A stretch of 64,000 bases of DNA from contig NZ_CM001165.1 of NCBI RefSeq assembly GCF_000213055.1, positions 930,001 through 994,000 on the forward strand, in the 5' to 3' direction. The first letter of the stretch is position 1, and every line of letters begins with the position of its first letter. This document shows, one piece after another, positions 48,617 through 58,400 of the stretch. The DNA is from Streptomyces sp. Tu6071 (GTDB lineage: Bacteria; Actinomycetota; Actinomycetes; Streptomycetales; Streptomycetaceae). The position numbers and the translations under genes are program-made. Under the pieces are notes generated by a model. The model saw only the letters and a program-made list of their open reading frames with translations. It ran no database searches and was not told the origin of the DNA.

Positions 48617-48723
48617 CCGTGCAGCTCCAGAGAACCGGGAAGGCGGCGCCCGGCGAACCCGTCGCCGGGCGCCGTCCCGGCTCGAAGATGCGCTCCCGGG
48701 AAGAGAACGCGGCCGAGGGGGGA

Positions 48724-48804
48724 TCAGTACCAGATGTACCAGGCGTGAGCCTTCAGGCTCTTCTGCTGGGACATCTTGTTCTTGAGCGAGAAAAGCAGCC
48801 GCAT
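48724..48804 (-). CDS. trpA: Tryptorubin A (atropopeptide) precursor peptide, 26 aa
   Basis: GAAGGAAAG precedes the ATG. The peptide has a basic leader (RLLFSLKNKMSQQKSLKAH) and ends AWYIWY-stop. Ala-Trp-Tyr-Ile-Trp-Tyr is the sequence of tryptorubin A, a hexapeptide whose Trp and Tyr rings are joined by a P450, so the core is residues 21-26 after His20. The P450 gene follows on the same strand. Far below gene-finder size limits, so usually unannotated. No protease or exporter is adjacent, consistent with the minimal clusters known for this family. Confidence 0.92.
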   Translation of the reverse strand: MRLLFSLKNKMSQQKSLKAHAWYIWY

Positions 48805-49383
48805 TTTCTTTCCTTCTTTCCGGGTGGGCGGTCGAGGAAAACCACGCGCCTTCCGGTCGATCGATCGGATTTCCCGTCGGCGCGCTGATGATCAGTGAAG
48901 ACCAGCAATTGATGGCCTGTCAACGCTCCTGGGAAGAATTTGCCACGGGCAGACCTCTCCGGCCTTTTTCCGGGCCCGGTTGTCCGAAAGCGAGCCACCG
49001 GGGTTTATCCGGCTCGCCGGGCGGGGAGTCCGTACGGAATCAGCGCCCGGCGAGCCGGGCCCTCCTCCCCCAGGGCCCCGCGCGCCGTCCCACCCCCACC
49101 TGACACCGTCTCACCTGCGAAAACACGTGCGACTTCGGTACAGATTCCGTGGAGGAGGGCCGCGCGGTACTTACTCCTCAGTCAGTAATCCCCCGCGATT
49201 CTCCTCACCGCCTGTCCCGCTGCGCCCCGGTTGGGGCGGGTTCCGGGGAGAGATCCGGGCATATGCGGGCGGGACCGGCGCCGCGCGAGGGCTCCCCTGG
49301 TGGCGCTTACCTGCGGTAGCGTCTCGGCGCCGTACCCCCGCACCAGCCCGGCGCGAGGGTGCGCGGCGCCACGAGGAGCAGCT
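48805..49383. other. 579-bp gap upstream of the precursor gene
   Basis: Contains the candidate promoter at 48894-48923, a GGTCGATCGATCGG palindromic stretch near 48855 and, towards the right, the region before the acyl-CoA ligase. No further small gene with a convincing ribosome-binding site was found. Confidence 0.5.
48894..48923 (-). promoter_or_regulatory. Candidate promoter of the precursor-P450 operon
   Basis: On the minus strand TTGACA (48918-48923) and TTCACT (48894-48899) lie 18 nt apart, about 90 nt before the precursor ATG. The -35 is consensus; the -10 is weak. Confidence 0.5.
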
Positions 49384-51207
49384 TTGCGCGAGTTCAGTCA
49401 GCCCCCGCTGACCCGGGCGCGGCCGGTGGGCGGCCTCGCCGACTGCGTCTTCGACCACGCGGTCGAGGACCCGGGCCGGGTCGTGCTCGCGCGCAAGAGC
49501 GGCGGGCGCTGGCAGGACGTGACGGCGGCCGGTTTCCGCGATCAGGTGCTCGCGGTCGCGAAGGGGCTGCTCGCCGAGGGCATCCGCTTCGGGGACCGGG
49601 TCGCGCTCATGGCGCCGACGCGCTACGAGTGGACGCTGCTCGACTTCGCGCTGTGGACCGTGGGCGCGCAGGTGGTCCCCGTGTACCCGACGTCGTCGGC
49701 GGAGCAGGTGTACTGGATGCTCCACGACGCGCAGGCCGCCGCCGCGTTCGTGGAGCACGAGGACCACGCGATGACGGTCGGCTCGGTCATCGATCGCCTC
49801 CCCCACCTGCGCCGCCTGTGGCAGTTCGACGCGGGCGCGGAGCAGGAGCTGATGGTGGCGGGCGCGGACATCGCGGACGAGGTGGTGCACCGGCACCGCA
49901 GGGCGGTCACGCCCGACTCGGTGGCCTCGGTCATCTACACCTCGGGCACGACGGGCCGCCCCAAGGGCTGCGTCCTGACCCACGGCAACTTCATGTTCGA
50001 GGCGGACACGCTGCTCGACGCGTGGGAGCCGGTCTTCACGCCGCACCACGGCGAGGAGGCGTCGACACTGCTGTTCCTGCCGCTCGCGCACGTCTTCGGG
50101 CGCGTCGTGGAGGTCGCCGCGGTACGGGGGCGGGTCAAATTCGGGCATCAGCCCCGGCTCAGCGCGGACGCGCTCCTCCCGGAACTGGCGGCGTTCCGGC
50201 CCAGCTTCGTCCTCGCGGTCCCCTACATCTTCGAGAAGATCTACCGCTCGGCGGCGCGCAGGGCGGAGGCCGAGGGGCGCGCCGGGGTCTTCGCGAAGGC
50301 GGTCGAGGTCGCGGTGCGGTACGCGGAGGCGCGCGAGCAGCGGGCGCTGGGGCGGGGCGCCGGGCCGGGGGCCCAGCTGCGGATGCAGCACCAGCTCTAC
50401 GACAAGCTGGTGTACGCGCGGCTGCGCGCGGTGCTCGGCGGCCGCTTGCGGTACGCGATGTCGGGCGGTTCGGGGATGGACCGCAAGCTCGGGCTGTTCT
50501 TCTCGGGCGCTGGCCTGACGGTGTACGAGGGGTACGGGCTCACCGAGTCGAGCGCGGCGGCGACGGCGAACCCGCCGGGCCGGGCCCGCTTCGGCACGGT
50601 GGGACAGCCGCTGCCGGGGACGGCGGTGCGGATCGCGGAGGACGGCGAGGTGTGGCTGCGCGGGGAGCACGTCTTCCAGGGCTACCTCAACACCCCGCGC
50701 AGCGGGCACACGGCGCTGCGCGAGGGCTGGCTCGCGACGGGCGACATCGGGCGGCTCGACGAGGACGGCTACCTCACCATCACGGGCCGCAAGAAGGAGA
50801 TCCTCGTGACCTCGGGCGGCAAGAGCGTCTCCCCCGGGCCACTGGAGGACCGGGTGCGCGAACACCCGCTCGTGGCGCAGTGCGTCGTGCTCGGCAACGA
50901 CCGCCCGTACGTCTCGGCGCTCGTCACGCTCGACGCGGACGCGGTCTCGCACTGGCTGGAGATGCGCGGGCAGCCGGTCCGCGAGCCGGCGGCCGTGGTG
51001 CGCGATCCGGAGCTGGAGCGGGAGGTGCGCCGCGCGGTCGTCGCGGCGAACACGCAGGTCTCGCAGGCGGAGTCGATCCGTACCTTCCGCATCCTGGCGC
51101 GCCCCTTCACCGAGGAGCAGGGCCTGCTCACGCCCTCGCTGAAGCTCAAGCGCAAGGCGATCGAGGAGACGTACGCGCACGAGATCACGGCGCTGTACAG
51201 GGGCTGA
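49384..51207 (+). CDS. Long-chain acyl-CoA synthetase (AMP-forming), 607 aa
   Basis: Activates fatty acids to acyl-CoA through an acyl-adenylate. The P-loop motif is SVIYTSGTTGRPKGCVLTH; TVYEGYGLTESSAAAT and GWLATGDIGRLDEDGYLTITGRKKE follow, and the C-terminal Lys region is SLKLKRKAIEETYAH. TTG 49384 follows GAGGAG; no ATG or GTG fits as well. FAA1-type length. Not obviously tied to either neighbour. Confidence 0.9.
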   Translation: MREFSQPPLTRARPVGGLADCVFDHAVEDPGRVVLARKSGGRWQDVTAAGFRDQVLAVAKGLLAEGIRFGDRVALMAPTRYEWTLLDFALWTVGAQVVPVYPTSSAEQVYWMLHDAQAAAAFVEHEDHAMTVGSVIDRLPHLRRLWQFDAGAEQELMVAGADIADEVVHRHRRAVTPDSVASVIYTSGTTGRPKGCVLTHGNFMFEADTLLDAWEPVFTPHHGEEASTLLFLPLAHVFGRVVEVAAVRGRVKFGHQPRLSADALLPELAAFRPSFVLAVPYIFEKIYRSAARRAEAEGRAGVFAKAVEVAVRYAEAREQRALGRGAGPGAQLRMQHQLYDKLVYARLRAVLGGRLRYAMSGGSGMDRKLGLFFSGAGLTVYEGYGLTESSAAATANPPGRARFGTVGQPLPGTAVRIAEDGEVWLRGEHVFQGYLNTPRSGHTALREGWLATGDIGRLDEDGYLTITGRKKEILVTSGGKSVSPGPLEDRVREHPLVAQCVVLGNDRPYVSALVTLDADAVSHWLEMRGQPVREPAAVVRDPELEREVRRAVVAANTQVSQAESIRTFRILARPFTEEQGLLTPSLKLKRKAIEETYAHEITALYRG

Positions 51208-51361
51208 GCCCTCCGGGCCTCCCGCCGCCCCGGGAACACGTGCCCGCGCGCGCGTCGTTAAAGTCGGTGAGTACGTCCGGCACGGGCCGGGCGGGGCGGA
51301 CGGCGCGGACGCCGGGCCGTCCCCGTACCGGCCTACGAGCGCTTAAGGATCAACAGACGCA

Positions 51362-52198
51362 GTGAGTGCGCACAAGGTGGTTCCCCCGATCGTCCTGAAC
51401 AACGGCGTCGAGATGCCGCAGCTCGGCTTCGGCGTGTGGCAGGTGCCCGACGAGGAGGCGACGACCGCCGTCGGGCTCGCGCTCGACGCGGGCTACCGCT
51501 CGATCGACACAGCGGCGATCTACGGCAACGAACGCGGTACGGGCAAGGCCCTCGCGGCCTCGGGGCTCGCCCGCGAGGAGCTGTTCGTGACGACGAAGCT
51601 GTGGAACGAGGAGCAGGGGTACGACTCGACGCTGCGGGCCTTCGACGCCTCCCTCGACAAGCTCGGCCTCGACTACGTGGACCTGTACCTGATCCACTGG
51701 CCGTGCCCGTCGAAGGACCGCTACGTCGACACGTGGCGCGCCTTCGAGAAGCTTCTCGCCGACGGGCGCACCCGCGCGATAGGCGTCTCCAACTTCACGC
51801 CCGCGCACCTGGAGCGGCTCATCGGGGAGACCTCGGTGATCCCCGCGGTCAACCAGATCGAGCTGCACCCGCACCTGCAGCAGAGCGAGTCGCGCGCCTT
51901 CCACGGCGAGCAGGGCATCGCGACCGAGGCGTGGTCGCCGCTGGGCCAGGGCAAGGGCCTCCTGGAGGTGCCCGCGCTCGTGGCGATCGCCCAGAAGCAC
52001 GGCCGCACCCCGGCGCAGGTCGTGCTGCGCTGGCACGTCCAGCTCGGCAACGTGGTCATCCCCAAGTCCGTGACCCCGTCCCGGATCAAGGAGAACATCG
52101 ACGTGTTCTCCTTCGAGCTGGACGAGGAGGACATGGCCGCGATCCGCGCCCTCAACGAGGAGCACCGGCTCGGCGGCCACCCGGACGAGGTGGGCTGA
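51362..52198 (+). CDS. Aldo/keto reductase, 278 aa
   Basis: NADPH-dependent carbonyl reductase with a TIM barrel. The tetrad is visible: Asp in YRSIDTAAIYGNE with Tyr four residues on, Lys in FVTTKLWNE and His in DLYLIHWPCP. The cofactor end is WHVQLGNVVIPKSVTPSRIKENIDVF. GTG start 51362. The 154-bp gap before it holds nothing decisive. Confidence 0.92.
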   Translation: MSAHKVVPPIVLNNGVEMPQLGFGVWQVPDEEATTAVGLALDAGYRSIDTAAIYGNERGTGKALAASGLAREELFVTTKLWNEEQGYDSTLRAFDASLDKLGLDYVDLYLIHWPCPSKDRYVDTWRAFEKLLADGRTRAIGVSNFTPAHLERLIGETSVIPAVNQIELHPHLQQSESRAFHGEQGIATEAWSPLGQGKGLLEVPALVAIAQKHGRTPAQVVLRWHVQLGNVVIPKSVTPSRIKENIDVFSFELDEEDMAAIRALNEEHRLGGHPDEVG

Positions 52199-52278
52199 CC
52201 CCGCCCGCGGGCACGCGGCACGGAGGGGACGCACGGCGCACGCCGGGCGTCCCCTCCCTCATGTCGCGCGCGGGCGCC

Positions 52279-52995
52279 TCACCCCCGGTTCCGCTTCCGC
52301 AGGGCGAGCAGGGTGTACGTCGGGTCCGGGCGTGGCTCCTCGGGGCGCGGCAGCGCTTCGAGGCGGCGGGCCAGGTCCTCGCCGCCCGCCGCGTACTGGC
52401 TGCCCTCGCGCACCCGGGCGGCGACCTCGCGGGGGCTGCGGCCCTGGCCGTGCCCGGTGAAGCGGGCAGAGCCGTGCGGGCGCAGGTCGTGCGCGGCGGC
52501 GAGCGCGGTCACGCGGCCCGCGCCGTCGGGGAGTTCGACGGGACGGTACGGGTCGAGCAGCGCGTCCATGTCGCTGCCGCGCGCGTGCGCGGCCGATTTG
52601 TCGACAGTCGTCACGAAGAGGCCGCCGGGGCGCAGGACGCGGGCGACCTCGGCGACGAAGGGCGCGGCGTCGTCGACCAGATTGAGCAGCCACACGGCGG
52701 TGACCGCCTCGGCGCTGCCCGGGGCGAGCGGCAGGGCGCGCGCGTCGGCGCGCACGGCCGCGTCCAGGCGTCCCGCCGCCTGGTGGAGCATCCCGGCGGA
52801 GAGGTCCACGCCGAGCACGGTGTACCCGGCCTCGCGCAGGCAGCCGCCGACGATCCCGGTGCCGCAGGCGAGGTCGACGAGGGTGCGCGTGCGGCGCGGC
52901 AGGAGTCCCGCGACGGCCTCGGCGGCGGCGCGGGCGCGCGGGAGGCCGCCCCTGCTCTCGTCGTAGCGGGCGGCCTCGTCGTCGTAGTCGAGCAT
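52279..52995 (-). CDS. SAM-dependent class I methyltransferase, 238 aa
   Basis: Motif I LVDLACGTGIVGGCLREAG, then YTVLGVDLSAGMLHQAAGRL, AVRADARALPLAPGSAEAV and the motif-III-like VARVLRPGGLFVTTVD. Full Rossmann methyltransferase domain (40-150) and a C-terminal cap. Substrate not apparent. It starts 2 nt after the stop of the pterin dehydratase gene, so the two are co-transcribed. Confidence 0.87.
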   Translation of the reverse strand: MLDYDDEAARYDESRGGLPRARAAAEAVAGLLPRRTRTLVDLACGTGIVGGCLREAGYTVLGVDLSAGMLHQAAGRLDAAVRADARALPLAPGSAEAVTAVWLLNLVDDAAPFVAEVARVLRPGGLFVTTVDKSAAHARGSDMDALLDPYRPVELPDGAGRVTALAAAHDLRPHGSARFTGHGQGRSPREVAARVREGSQYAAGGEDLARRLEALPRPEEPRPDPTYTLLALRKRNRG

Positions 52996-52997
52996 CC

Positions 52998-53300
52998 TCA
53001 GCCCCGTACCCCGTGGGCGGCGGAGAGGTCCTCGACGCGGCGCGCGAGGGTGACGTCGAGCGCGGTGATCCTGCCGCCCGCGCTGTGCGTGTGGGTGGCC
53101 ACCTCGACGGTGTTGTAGCCGAGGGTGAGGTCGGCGTGGTGGTCCATGTCCTCCTGGACGGAGGCGATGTGGAGCACGAGAGCGGCTGCGGCGAGGTGGT
53201 TGGGGAGGCGGGTGAGGCGGTCGTCCTCGCTGCTCCAGCCGGGCAGGGTGGCGAGGGCGGTGTCGATCTCGGCGGCGGGCAGCGGGCGGGCGGCGGGCAA
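52998..53300 (-). CDS. phhB: 4a-hydroxytetrahydrobiopterin dehydratase, 100 aa
   Basis: Pterin-4a-carbinolamine dehydratase fold at the usual size. LATLPGWSSEDDRLTR, then ASVQEDMDHHADLTLGYNTVEVATHTHSAGGRITALDVTLAR, which holds the catalytic HH-x-P/D-x9-H pattern in its DHHADL and THTHSAG parts. Recycles pterin cofactor after aromatic amino acid hydroxylation; no hydroxylase gene nearby. Confidence 0.9.
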   Translation of the reverse strand: MPAARPLPAAEIDTALATLPGWSSEDDRLTRLPNHLAAAALVLHIASVQEDMDHHADLTLGYNTVEVATHTHSAGGRITALDVTLARRVEDLSAAHGVRG

Positions 53301-53442
53301 GGCTGCTCCTCGGGGGGGGTACGTCCGGCCGGGGACGGGCCGGTTGATGGCGGCTCAGGCTACCGGCCGGTCCGTGCGCGCGGCCGGGCGGGCACGCGGG
53401 GCCGCCGGGTGACGCTCTTTCACGGGCCGGGTCAAGACTTTC

Positions 53443-53461
53443 TTTTGGTCTAGGCCAATCC
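53443..53461. promoter_or_regulatory. DasR-responsive element (dre)-like box
   Basis: TTGGTCTAGGCCAA at 53445-53458 matches the known dre palindrome (ACTGGTCTAGACCACT-type) in its core. It lies 65 bp before the chitinase ATG. DasR is the GlcNAc-responsive repressor of Streptomyces chitinase genes. Confidence 0.75.
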
Positions 53462-53523
53462 ATTGACGTGTTCGTTACAACGGCGGGAAAGTGAGGCGCC
53501 TCCACACCCCCTGGGAGATCCCC

Positions 53524-54753
53524 ATGAGACGTCTTCGTGCCCTCTTGTGCGGCGCCGCCGCCTCCGCGCTCGCCGCCGCCGGGCTCACCGCGCTGCTGCC
53601 CGCCTCGGCCTCCGGCGCCGAGAGCGCGACGCTGGACAAGCGGTGGTACGCCGCCGCGCCCTACCTCATGCCGCTCGACAACGACCCGCCCAGCGCCACC
53701 GCGATCATGGACGCCTCCGGGCTCAAGGCGTTCCAGCTCGCCTTCGTCCTCGCGCCGAACGGCGGCGGGTGCAGCCCGACGTGGGACGGCACGGCGCCGG
53801 TCTCCTCGGACACCGCCGTCGGCTCCGTCATCAGCGCGATCCGCGCCAAGGGCGGCGACGTGTCCGTCTCGATCGGCGGCTACGGCGGCACCAAGCTCGG
53901 CCAGACCTGTTCCGACGCCGCGTCGACCGCGGCGGCGTACCAGCAGGTCATCACGAAGTACCAGCTCAAGGCCATCGACTTCGACCTGGAGGAGCCCGAG
54001 TACGAGAACACGGCGGCGATCGCCCGGGAGATCGGCGCGGCGAAGATCCTGCAGAAGAACAACCCGGGGCTGTACGTCTCGGTGACGACGGCCGGTACCG
54101 CGGACGGCACCGGCTGGTTCGGCAAGCAGATGCTCAACGAGGCGAAGGCCCAGGGCTTCACGCCCGACAACTTCTCGATCATGCCGTTCGACGGCGGCTT
54201 CAACGGGGCGGCCTCGCAGACCGCCGCGCTCACGGCCTTCAACGGCGTGCTGCGCTCGACCTTCGGGTGGAGCGAGGCGACCGCGTACGCGCACGAGGGC
54301 TTCTCGGGCATGAACGGCCGCAGCGACACGGGCGAGTACTTCAGCCAGGCCGACTTCCAGACGGTCCTGGACTACACGACCACGCACGGCATGGCGCGCT
54401 TCACCTTCTGGTCCCTCAACCGCGACCGGCAGTGCAGCCCCGCCGACAACGGCGGCAGGACCAGCGGTACGTGCAGCAGCGTGCCGCAGTCCGCGTGGGA
54501 CTTCGCCAAGTTCTCCGTGAAGTTCGCGGGCGCGACCCCGCCCACCAACCCGCCGACCGACCCGACCGACCCGCCCACCGACCCCGGCACGGGCCAGTGC
54601 ACGGCGGGCGCCTGGAGCGCGGGCGCGGTGTACGTCAAGGGCGACAAGGTCACCCAGGACGGGCACACGTGGGAGGCGAAGTGGTGGACGACGAACGAGA
54701 AGCCCGGCACGACGGGCGAGTGGGGCGTGTGGCAGGACGACGGCCCCTGCTGA
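53524..54753 (+). CDS. Secreted GH18 chitinase with C-terminal CBM5/12, 409 aa
   Basis: Signal peptide to about residue 33 (LLCGAAASALAAAGLTALLPASASG). The GH18 barrel has VSVSIGGYGGTK and KAIDFDLEEPEY, where DFDLE is the DxDxE catalytic signature with the acid Glu. LYVSVTTAGT and FSIMPFDGGFN follow. A Pro/Thr linker (TPPTNPPTDPTDPPTDPG) joins a chitin-binding module ending DGHTWEAKWWTTNEKPG and WGVWQDDGPC. ATG 53524 chosen behind GGGAG. Hydrolyses chitin outside the cell, with probable DasR control. Confidence 0.9.
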   Translation: MRRLRALLCGAAASALAAAGLTALLPASASGAESATLDKRWYAAAPYLMPLDNDPPSATAIMDASGLKAFQLAFVLAPNGGGCSPTWDGTAPVSSDTAVGSVISAIRAKGGDVSVSIGGYGGTKLGQTCSDAASTAAAYQQVITKYQLKAIDFDLEEPEYENTAAIAREIGAAKILQKNNPGLYVSVTTAGTADGTGWFGKQMLNEAKAQGFTPDNFSIMPFDGGFNGAASQTAALTAFNGVLRSTFGWSEATAYAHEGFSGMNGRSDTGEYFSQADFQTVLDYTTTHGMARFTFWSLNRDRQCSPADNGGRTSGTCSSVPQSAWDFAKFSVKFAGATPPTNPPTDPTDPPTDPGTGQCTAGAWSAGAVYVKGDKVTQDGHTWEAKWWTTNEKPGTTGEWGVWQDDGPC

Positions 54754-54851
54754 GCGGGACCTGAACGGGCCCGGCGGACCGGGTACGGGGCGGGGCGGGC
54801 ACACTGCGTGTGGCCGCCCCGCCCCGTTCGCCGTGCGGCTGGCCCGTTTCC

Positions 54852-55352
54852 TCAGTGCTGGTGATGGGCGTGGACCACCGCGTGGCCCTTGCCCCGTCCG
54901 ATCATCCAGCGGTTGACCGGCGTCGTGACGACGAAGGCGAGGGCGAGCGAGCCCGCGAGCGAGAGCCAGAACAGGACGTCGGCGAGACCCGCGTCCATCG
55001 CGCCCGGGACCGCGACCATCGCGGTGTTGTCGATCAGCTCCATGACCGCGATCGAGACCGTGTCCGCGGCGAGCGCGACCTTGAGGGCGGCGCGCGGGCT
55101 CAGCCCGGCGCGCAGGACACCGCGCATCGTGAGCGCGTAGCCGAAGACGAAGGCGAGGACGATCGACAGGGCGACGGTCGCGCCGTTGTGGAGTCCGGCG
55201 GCCGTCCCGATGACCATGCCGAGGATCTCGCCGATCGCACACCCGGTGAGGCAGTGCAGGGTGGCCTGCGCGGCCAGGGTCCAGGGCGTGCCGGACCAGC
55301 CGGCCCGGCCCTCGTGCGGGGCGTGGTGGCCTTCGTGGTGCGCGTGGTCCAT
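54852..55352 (-). CDS. DUF4396 His-rich membrane protein, 166 aa
   Basis: His-rich N-terminus (MDHAHHEGHHAPHEG) and C-terminus (HAVVHAHHQH) flank four or so membrane helices: TLHCLTGCAIGEILGMVIGTAAGL, VALSIVLAFVFGYALTM, AADTVSIAVMELIDNTAM, LFWLSLAGSLALAFVVT. GGGGGAG precedes ATG 55352. The His clusters, the Cys pair CLTGC and a copper-sensor-like box upstream suggest metal handling; the biochemical role is unknown. Confidence 0.82.
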   Translation of the reverse strand: MDHAHHEGHHAPHEGRAGWSGTPWTLAAQATLHCLTGCAIGEILGMVIGTAAGLHNGATVALSIVLAFVFGYALTMRGVLRAGLSPRAALKVALAADTVSIAVMELIDNTAMVAVPGAMDAGLADVLFWLSLAGSLALAFVVTTPVNRWMIGRGKGHAVVHAHHQH

Positions 55353-55413
55353 CGTGCTCCCCCTTCTCGTGCGTCGTGCCTCGTGCGGAGCGGCTTCCGG
55401 AGGGGAGAACACC

Positions 55414-55430
55414 ATACCCCCCTGGGGTAT
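55414..55430. promoter_or_regulatory. CsoR-like operator
   Basis: ATACCCCCCTGGGGTAT: ATACCCC and GGGGTAT arms, the known pattern of actinobacterial CsoR copper-sensor sites. 61 bp upstream of the DUF4396 start. Confidence 0.6.
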
Positions 55431-55462
55431 TCCCGAGGGGGGTACGGCGGGCGGTTCGCGGG

Positions 55463-58400
55463 TCAGCGCCTCACGGTCACCCGCGCCTCAGTACGTACGC
55501 CCGAGACCGTCACCGCCAGCGTGACCGTCCCCGGGCGCAGCGCCGTGAGCCGTCCCGTCGCCGGGTCGTACGCGGCCGTGTCCCGCGGCCCCGCCGTGCG
55601 CGGCGGGCCCACGTGCAGGCCCCGCGAGGCGGACCAGTCGGCGCTGACGGGCCAGCCGAGCGGGACTGTGCGCGCGCCCTGGGTGAGGCGCGCGGTGACG
55701 GCGGCGTCCTTGCCGGGCGCGAGGCTCGCGGGGGCGTCGAGCCGCAGGGTGTCGGTGTGCGGGCGGGTCTGGACGCCGAGCCAGCCGTCCGGGAGCGCGG
55801 CGCCCGGCCGTGCCGCGCGGTCGACGCCGAGCAGGCTCCAGCCGGTGAAGCCGCCCTCGTCGGCGGGCGTCGCGGGGTTCTTCCCGGAGTTCCCGTTGAC
55901 CAGGTACGGGACCCCCTCGGCGTGCGAGGCGTCGAAGGTGCCGACGTGCCCGGCGACGTACGCGACGCCCTTGCCGCTCGTGCGCCGGAAGTCCGCGAGC
56001 CAGGATTCGACGAGCGCGGCCTCCTTGCGGTCGCCGAGCTGGCTGCCCTTCTGCGGGGTCGGGTCGCGCGGCGGTACGTGCGCGGCGACGACGACCGAGT
56101 CGACCGCGCGGTCCTTCGCCGCGGCGTCGAGCGCGGCGCGCAGGCGGCCGAGCTGCGCGAAGTCCGAGACGCGCAGCCCGAGCCCGGAGGTGTCCAGGGT
56201 CAGGAAGCGGGTGCCCTTGTGGTCGAAGGTCTGCTCCGCCGCGCCGAACTCCTTGGTGAAGTTGGCGATCGAGCCGCCCATCACCTCGTGGTTGCCGGGG
56301 ACGTAGTGCCAGGGCACGGCGTCGCCCAGTTCCTCGTCGAGCATCCGGTGGGCGAAGGCCAGGTCCTCGGGAGAGCCCTCGTCGACGAGGTCCCCGTCGA
56401 TGAGCAGGAAGTCGGGCTTCGCCGCCTTGATCTCGCGCAGCGTGCGCCGCGCCTGCACGGCGTTCTCGCCGTCGGGGTCCCGCGCGACGAACTGCGCGTC
56501 GGACATGACGGCGAACCGCCAGTCCTTGCCCCGGACGTCCCGCGCGGTCGAGATGAGCGGGTCGTGGGGGCGGGCGCTCGCGGGCAGGTCCACCGCGGGA
56601 GGCACCTGCGCGGTGAGGCCGTCGAGTTCGACCTCGCCCTTGTACTGCTTCGTCGCGTCGGTCTCGGCGAGGTAGAAGCGGAAGACGGAGACGGGGTACG
56701 CGACGGACTGCGGCACGGGGAAGGTGACCTTCTTCCACCCGGTCCAGTCCACGTACGGGCCGCGCAGCAACTGGTCCGTCCCGGTCGCGTCCTTGAGGTG
56801 GAGCGTCGCCCAGGCGCCGTGCCCGTCTCCCTTGAGCCACAGCGTGAACGCCTGCGGCTGCCCGGTGACGGGGAGCGGGGCGGGCGGGCTCGCGTAGGCG
56901 GCGCGGGTCGCGGTCGACTGCGTGAAGTCGTACGTCATGCGCAGCCCGGTGCCGTCGTGGCTGTCGGGGACGGCGGCGAGCGCACCGGCGGCGCGGGCCT
57001 GGCTGAACGTCCAGTCGCCCGCGTCGTCGAAGCCGGTGAGGGCCTGGTCCGTGAGCCCGGCGGAGACGGCGAGGGTCGTGGAGTGCCCGGCGACCGTCGC
57101 GGTGACGGTGCCCGCGGCGCCCTCCGCGCGCGCCCGGACGGTGAAGCCGTCCGCGTCGGGGGTGAGGGTGAACAGCTCGTGGTCGTAGGTGAGCCGGACG
57201 TCGGAGGGCTCGACGGGGGCGCTGTTGCCCTCGGCGTCGAGCCCGGTGACGCCGAAGCGGGCGCTCGCCGTGGCGTCGGGGAGCGAGAGGCGCCGGGTAC
57301 CGGTGTCGACGCGGTCGAGGGGTCCGAGGACGGTGAGCTTCGTGGTGCCCTTCGCGCCGCCCCTGCGGGCGGTGATCTCGGCGGTGCCCTTCGCGCGCGG
57401 CGCGGTGTAGCGCCCGTCGCGGTCGACGGTGCCCCCGCCCCGCACCGTCCACGTGGGCGTGCCCCGCGCGGGCCCGTACGTCTCGTCGTGGCCCTCGGCG
57501 GTCAGGCGGCGGTGCAGCCCGGGGAACACGCGGTCGGGGTGGCCCCCGGCGACGGGGTCGGCGGTCGGGGCGCCGAGCGGGTCCATCGCGGTGCTCACCC
57601 AGTAGCCCGTGAGGCGGCCGGAGCCGTCGGGCGCGGTGAGGACGAGGCCGTTGGGGACGGGGCGTTCGGTGCCGTCGGAGGGCTGGTTGCCGACCTGGAG
57701 GGTGTCGGTGCCGGGGGCGCGCGTGAGGAGCGTGGCGGAGCCGCCGCCGTCGAGGTTGACGGCGTTGTAGGCGCCCGCCTTCTTCAGCATCAGGCCGAGT
57801 TCGGTGAGCGTGACGCCGCCGCTGTCGGCCTGGCGGCCGTCGACGGTGACGACGTGCAGGGTACGGCCGTCGCGGCTGAAGCCCACGGCGGTGCGGGGCG
57901 CCGCGGTGTTGTTGCCCTCGCCCGTGTGGTCGACGGGCCTGCCGTCCGTCACGAGGTACTCGTTGGCGCCGATCGCCTCGCGCGGCGGCGCGGAGCCGTC
58001 GCCCGTGCGCGGGTGGTAGCTCCAGCTCACGGGCGCCCCCTCGGGCAGCGCGCGCAGCGCCTCGGCGCCCTTGCCCGCGCCGACGAGAGCGGTCGCCCCG
58101 GCGGGCAGGCGTCCGCTGCCCGGCCGGTGCGCGGTGTCCGTCGTACGGCCCCCGACGACCGTCACCTCGGCGGTGTCGCGGGCGCTGTTGACGGTGAGGG
58201 CGCGGTCGGCCTCGCCCCACGCGGCCGTGTAGGCGCCGATGCCGTCGGCGGGGACGTCGGCCGCGTTGAGCGCGGCGAGCGGGCGGTCGCCCGAGGGGAG
58301 GCTCAGGGTGCCGTCGAAGTAGAGGTCGAGGACGCGGCCCGCCTGCGCGGCGTCGAAGCCGATCGCGCGGGTGTGGGACGGCTGCGGCGAGTTGAGGAGC

